DNA of 7,701 nt from DATCVR01 sp036566745 (GTDB lineage Bacteria > Actinomycetota > Actinomycetes > Jiangellales > Jiangellaceae): NCBI GenBank assembly GCA_036566745.1, contig DATCVR010000099.1, forward strand, positions 1 through 7,701, given 5' to 3'. Positions 6,328 through 7,701 of this stretch are shown here, in pieces (positions within the stretch are counted from its first letter, which is position 1; each line of letters begins with the position of its first letter). The translations under genes were made by a program, and so were the position numbers. The notes under the pieces are model-generated. The model saw only the letters and a list, made by a program, of their open reading frames with translations. It was not told the DNA's origin and did not search any database.

Positions 6328-7449
6328 TCAGCGAGGGAGGCCCAGGATCCGCTCGGCGACGATGTTGCGTTGGATCTGGTTGGTGCCGGCGTAGATCGGG
6401 CCGGACAGGGAGAAGAGGTAGTCGTCGAGCCAGCGGCCGTCGAGCTCGGCGTCGGCACCGAGCAGCGAGAGCGCGGTCTCGTGCAGCGCGAGGTCGAGGT
6501 CGGACCACCACAGCTTGTTGATCGAGCCCTCGGCGCCGACCGAGCCGCCGGCCTCGACGTGGGTGACGGTGCCCCAGGTGTAGAGGCGGTACGCCTCGGC
6601 CCCGATCCAGGCGTCGACGACCTCGTCACGCAGGTGCGGCTGCGGCTCGGACGCCCACAGGTCCAGCAACCGCTCCGCCGCGGCGCAGAACCGTCCCGGC
6701 GAACGCAGCGACAGGCCCCGCTCGTTGCCCGCGGTCGACATCGCGACCTTCCAGCCGTCGCCGACGCCGCCGAGCACGTCCTCATCAGGCACGAAGACGT
6801 CGTCGAAGAAGATTTCCGCGAAACCGGGCGTGCCATCGAGCTGGTCGATCGGACGGACGGTGACGCCTTCGGCGTCGAGCGGAAAGAGGAAGTACGTCAG
6901 GCCCCGGTGCCGCTCGGCGGAAGGATCCGAGCGGAAGAGGCCGAAGCCGCGGTCAGCGAAGGGCGCGCGGCTGCTCCAGGTCTTCTGGCCGTTGAGCCTC
7001 CAACCGCCCTCGACCTGCGTCGCGGACGCACGGAGCGAAGCCAGGTCGGACCCCGCCTCCGGCTCTGACCATGCCTGCGCCCAGACGAGCGTGCCGTCGG
7101 TCATGTCGCGCAGGTAGCGCTCCTTCTGGGCGTCGGTCCCGTGGCCGAAGATGATCGGTGCGAGCAGCGAGATGCCGTTCTGGCTGATCCTCGTCGGGGC
7201 GCCGGCGAGGTAGTACTCCTCCTCGAAGATGACCCACTCGGTGAGCGACGCGTCGCGACCGCCGTACGCCTCCGGCCAGGCGACTACCGACCACCGACCG
7301 GAGGCCAGGGTGCGCTCCCAGTCCCGGTGCGCCGCGGCGCCGTCGGCGGTGTCCATCGACGGCAGCCGGCCGGGGTTGTTGGCGGCGAGCCACTCGCGGG
7401 CCTCGAGGCGGAAGGCCTCCTCGGCCTCGGTGAATTCCAAGGAGTTCAT
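6328..7449 (-). CDS. fadE31: Acyl-CoA dehydrogenase, FadE31-like, catalytic-subunit candidate
   Basis: A 373-aa cytoplasmic flavoenzyme subunit, close to the length of M. tuberculosis FadE31. The N-terminal helical domain contains VAWPEAYGGRDASL (56-69) and FEEEYYLAGAP (75-85). The beta domain has WSEPEAGSDLASLRA (127-141) and NGQKTWSSRAP (153-163), which bind flavin and substrate in the family. The C-terminal domain ends YAGTNQIQRNIVAERILGLPR-like (353-373). The MCAD base position (YEGT) is Ala354. E243 in GNERGLSL instead aligns with the helix-G Glu used by isovaleryl- and long-chain acyl-CoA dehydrogenases and is the likely base. The R..FG flavin motif expected about 26 residues later is missing, a half-site pattern typical of steroid alpha2beta2 ACADs. 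The start overlaps the hydratase stop as ATGA. It probably pairs with the 319-aa dehydrogenase at 116-1075. The family is certain; the FadE31 name comes from recalled similarity, size and context. Confidence 0.88.
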   Translation of the reverse strand: MNSLEFTEAEEAFRLEAREWLAANNPGRLPSMDTADGAAAHRDWERTLASGRWSVVAWPEAYGGRDASLTEWVIFEEEYYLAGAPTRISQNGISLLAPIIFGHGTDAQKERYLRDMTDGTLVWAQAWSEPEAGSDLASLRASATQVEGGWRLNGQKTWSSRAPFADRGFGLFRSDPSAERHRGLTYFLFPLDAEGVTVRPIDQLDGTPGFAEIFFDDVFVPDEDVLGGVGDGWKVAMSTAGNERGLSLRSPGRFCAAAERLLDLWASEPQPHLRDEVVDAWIGAEAYRLYTWGTVTHVEAGGSVGAEGSINKLWWSDLDLALHETALSLLGADAELDGRWLDDYLFSLSGPIYAGTNQIQRNIVAERILGLPR

Positions 7450-7701
7450 GACTTCATCGACCTCGCGTTCATCCCAGCGAGCGAGTCCTTGCCGACCTCG
7501 GCGTTGTGGGCGTGGGCGGCGTGGTGGAGACCGAAGACGGAGTCCATCCCGGCACGCATGCCCATCAGGTCCTCGGCCTGGTTGACCGCCTTCTTCGCCA
7601 GCGCCAGCCCCAGGCGCGGCATCTCGGCGATCCGCCCGGCGAGGGCGAGCGTCTCGGTCTCGAGGTCGTCGCGGCGTACGACATGGTTGACCATGCCCCA
7701 G
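7446..7701 (-). CDS. Enoyl-CoA hydratase/isomerase (crotonase family), C-terminal fragment
   Basis: The last 84 residues are visible; the gene enters from the high-coordinate edge. WGMVNHVV at the start matches the G.VN.VV element that follows the active-site region in crotonases. Next come the helix ALAGRIAEMPRLGLALAKKA and a His-rich C-terminal segment, FGLHHAAHAHNAEVGKDSLAG, characteristic of some actinobacterial hydratases. The oxyanion-hole and catalytic residues lie outside the window, so activity cannot be judged. The TGA overlaps the ATG of the FadE31-like dehydrogenase as ATGA, fitting a beta-oxidation operon in which dehydrogenation and hydration are consecutive. An EchA20-like role in steroid-ring degradation is possible but not shown by this fragment. 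Confidence 0.85.
   Translation of the reverse strand, partial: WGMVNHVVRRDDLETETLALAGRIAEMPRLGLALAKKAVNQAEDLMGMRAGMDSVFGLHHAAHAHNAEVGKDSLAGMNARSMKS

Noticed and set aside
6328..6400. YAGT in place of the MCAD YEGT, considered as an inactivated enzyme
   Set aside because: E243 occupies the alternative helix-G base position used by other ACADs, so the enzyme is probably active.
5596..7068. A 490-aa open frame on the plus strand
   Set aside because: It spans antisense to two unrelated minus-strand genes and the gap between them, and reads as Arg-rich noise.

Overview
The window is a compact, GC-rich stretch with every supportable gene on the minus strand, so transcription runs from high to low coordinates. 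The GC-rich codon use, the TTG start behind a perfect Shine-Dalgarno sequence, the ATGA-overlapping operon genes and the FadE/crotonase families all suggest an actinomycete. A steroid-degrading relative of Nocardioides, Rhodococcus or Mycobacterium fits best; the genus is inference.

Layout in transcription order: (1) the C-terminal end of an enoyl-CoA hydratase (7701-7446), overlapping by ATGA with (2) a 373-aa acyl-CoA dehydrogenase of FadE31 type (7449-6328); (3) a 134-bp gap; (4) a 551-aa secreted or anchored RCC1-like propeller/Ig-like protein (6193-4538), overlapping by ATGA with (5) its larger 1108-aa paralogue (4541-1215); (6) a strong hairpin, probably a terminator (1189-1157); (7) a 26-bp near-perfect inverted repeat containing an exact match to the published KstR2 operator consensus (1112-1137); (8) a 319-aa acyl-CoA dehydrogenase of FadE32 type starting at a TTG (1075-116), overlapping by ATGA with (9) the first 39 codons of a third acyl-CoA dehydrogenase, probably FadE33/IpdE2 type (119-1).

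The metabolic genes look like part of the KstR2 regulon, which in mycobacteria and rhodococci degrades the last two steroid rings (HIP, the C/D-ring propionate). In Mycobacterium tuberculosis fadE31, fadE32 and fadE33 are consecutive. Here about 5.1 kb carrying two large exported proteins with no evident link to beta-oxidation separates the FadE31-like from the FadE32-like gene. The two dehydrogenases carry complementary halves of an ACAD active site, as expected for subunits of an alpha2beta2 heterotetramer, so the insertion splits what is probably one enzyme. The operator in front of the FadE32-like gene would restore shared control.

The exported pair is the least explained part. Both proteins have an N-terminal seven-repeat RCC1-like region followed by Ig-like domains, and the larger one ends in a basic tandem repeat with no sortase motif. 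No transposase, integrase, tRNA, rRNA or CRISPR array is visible.
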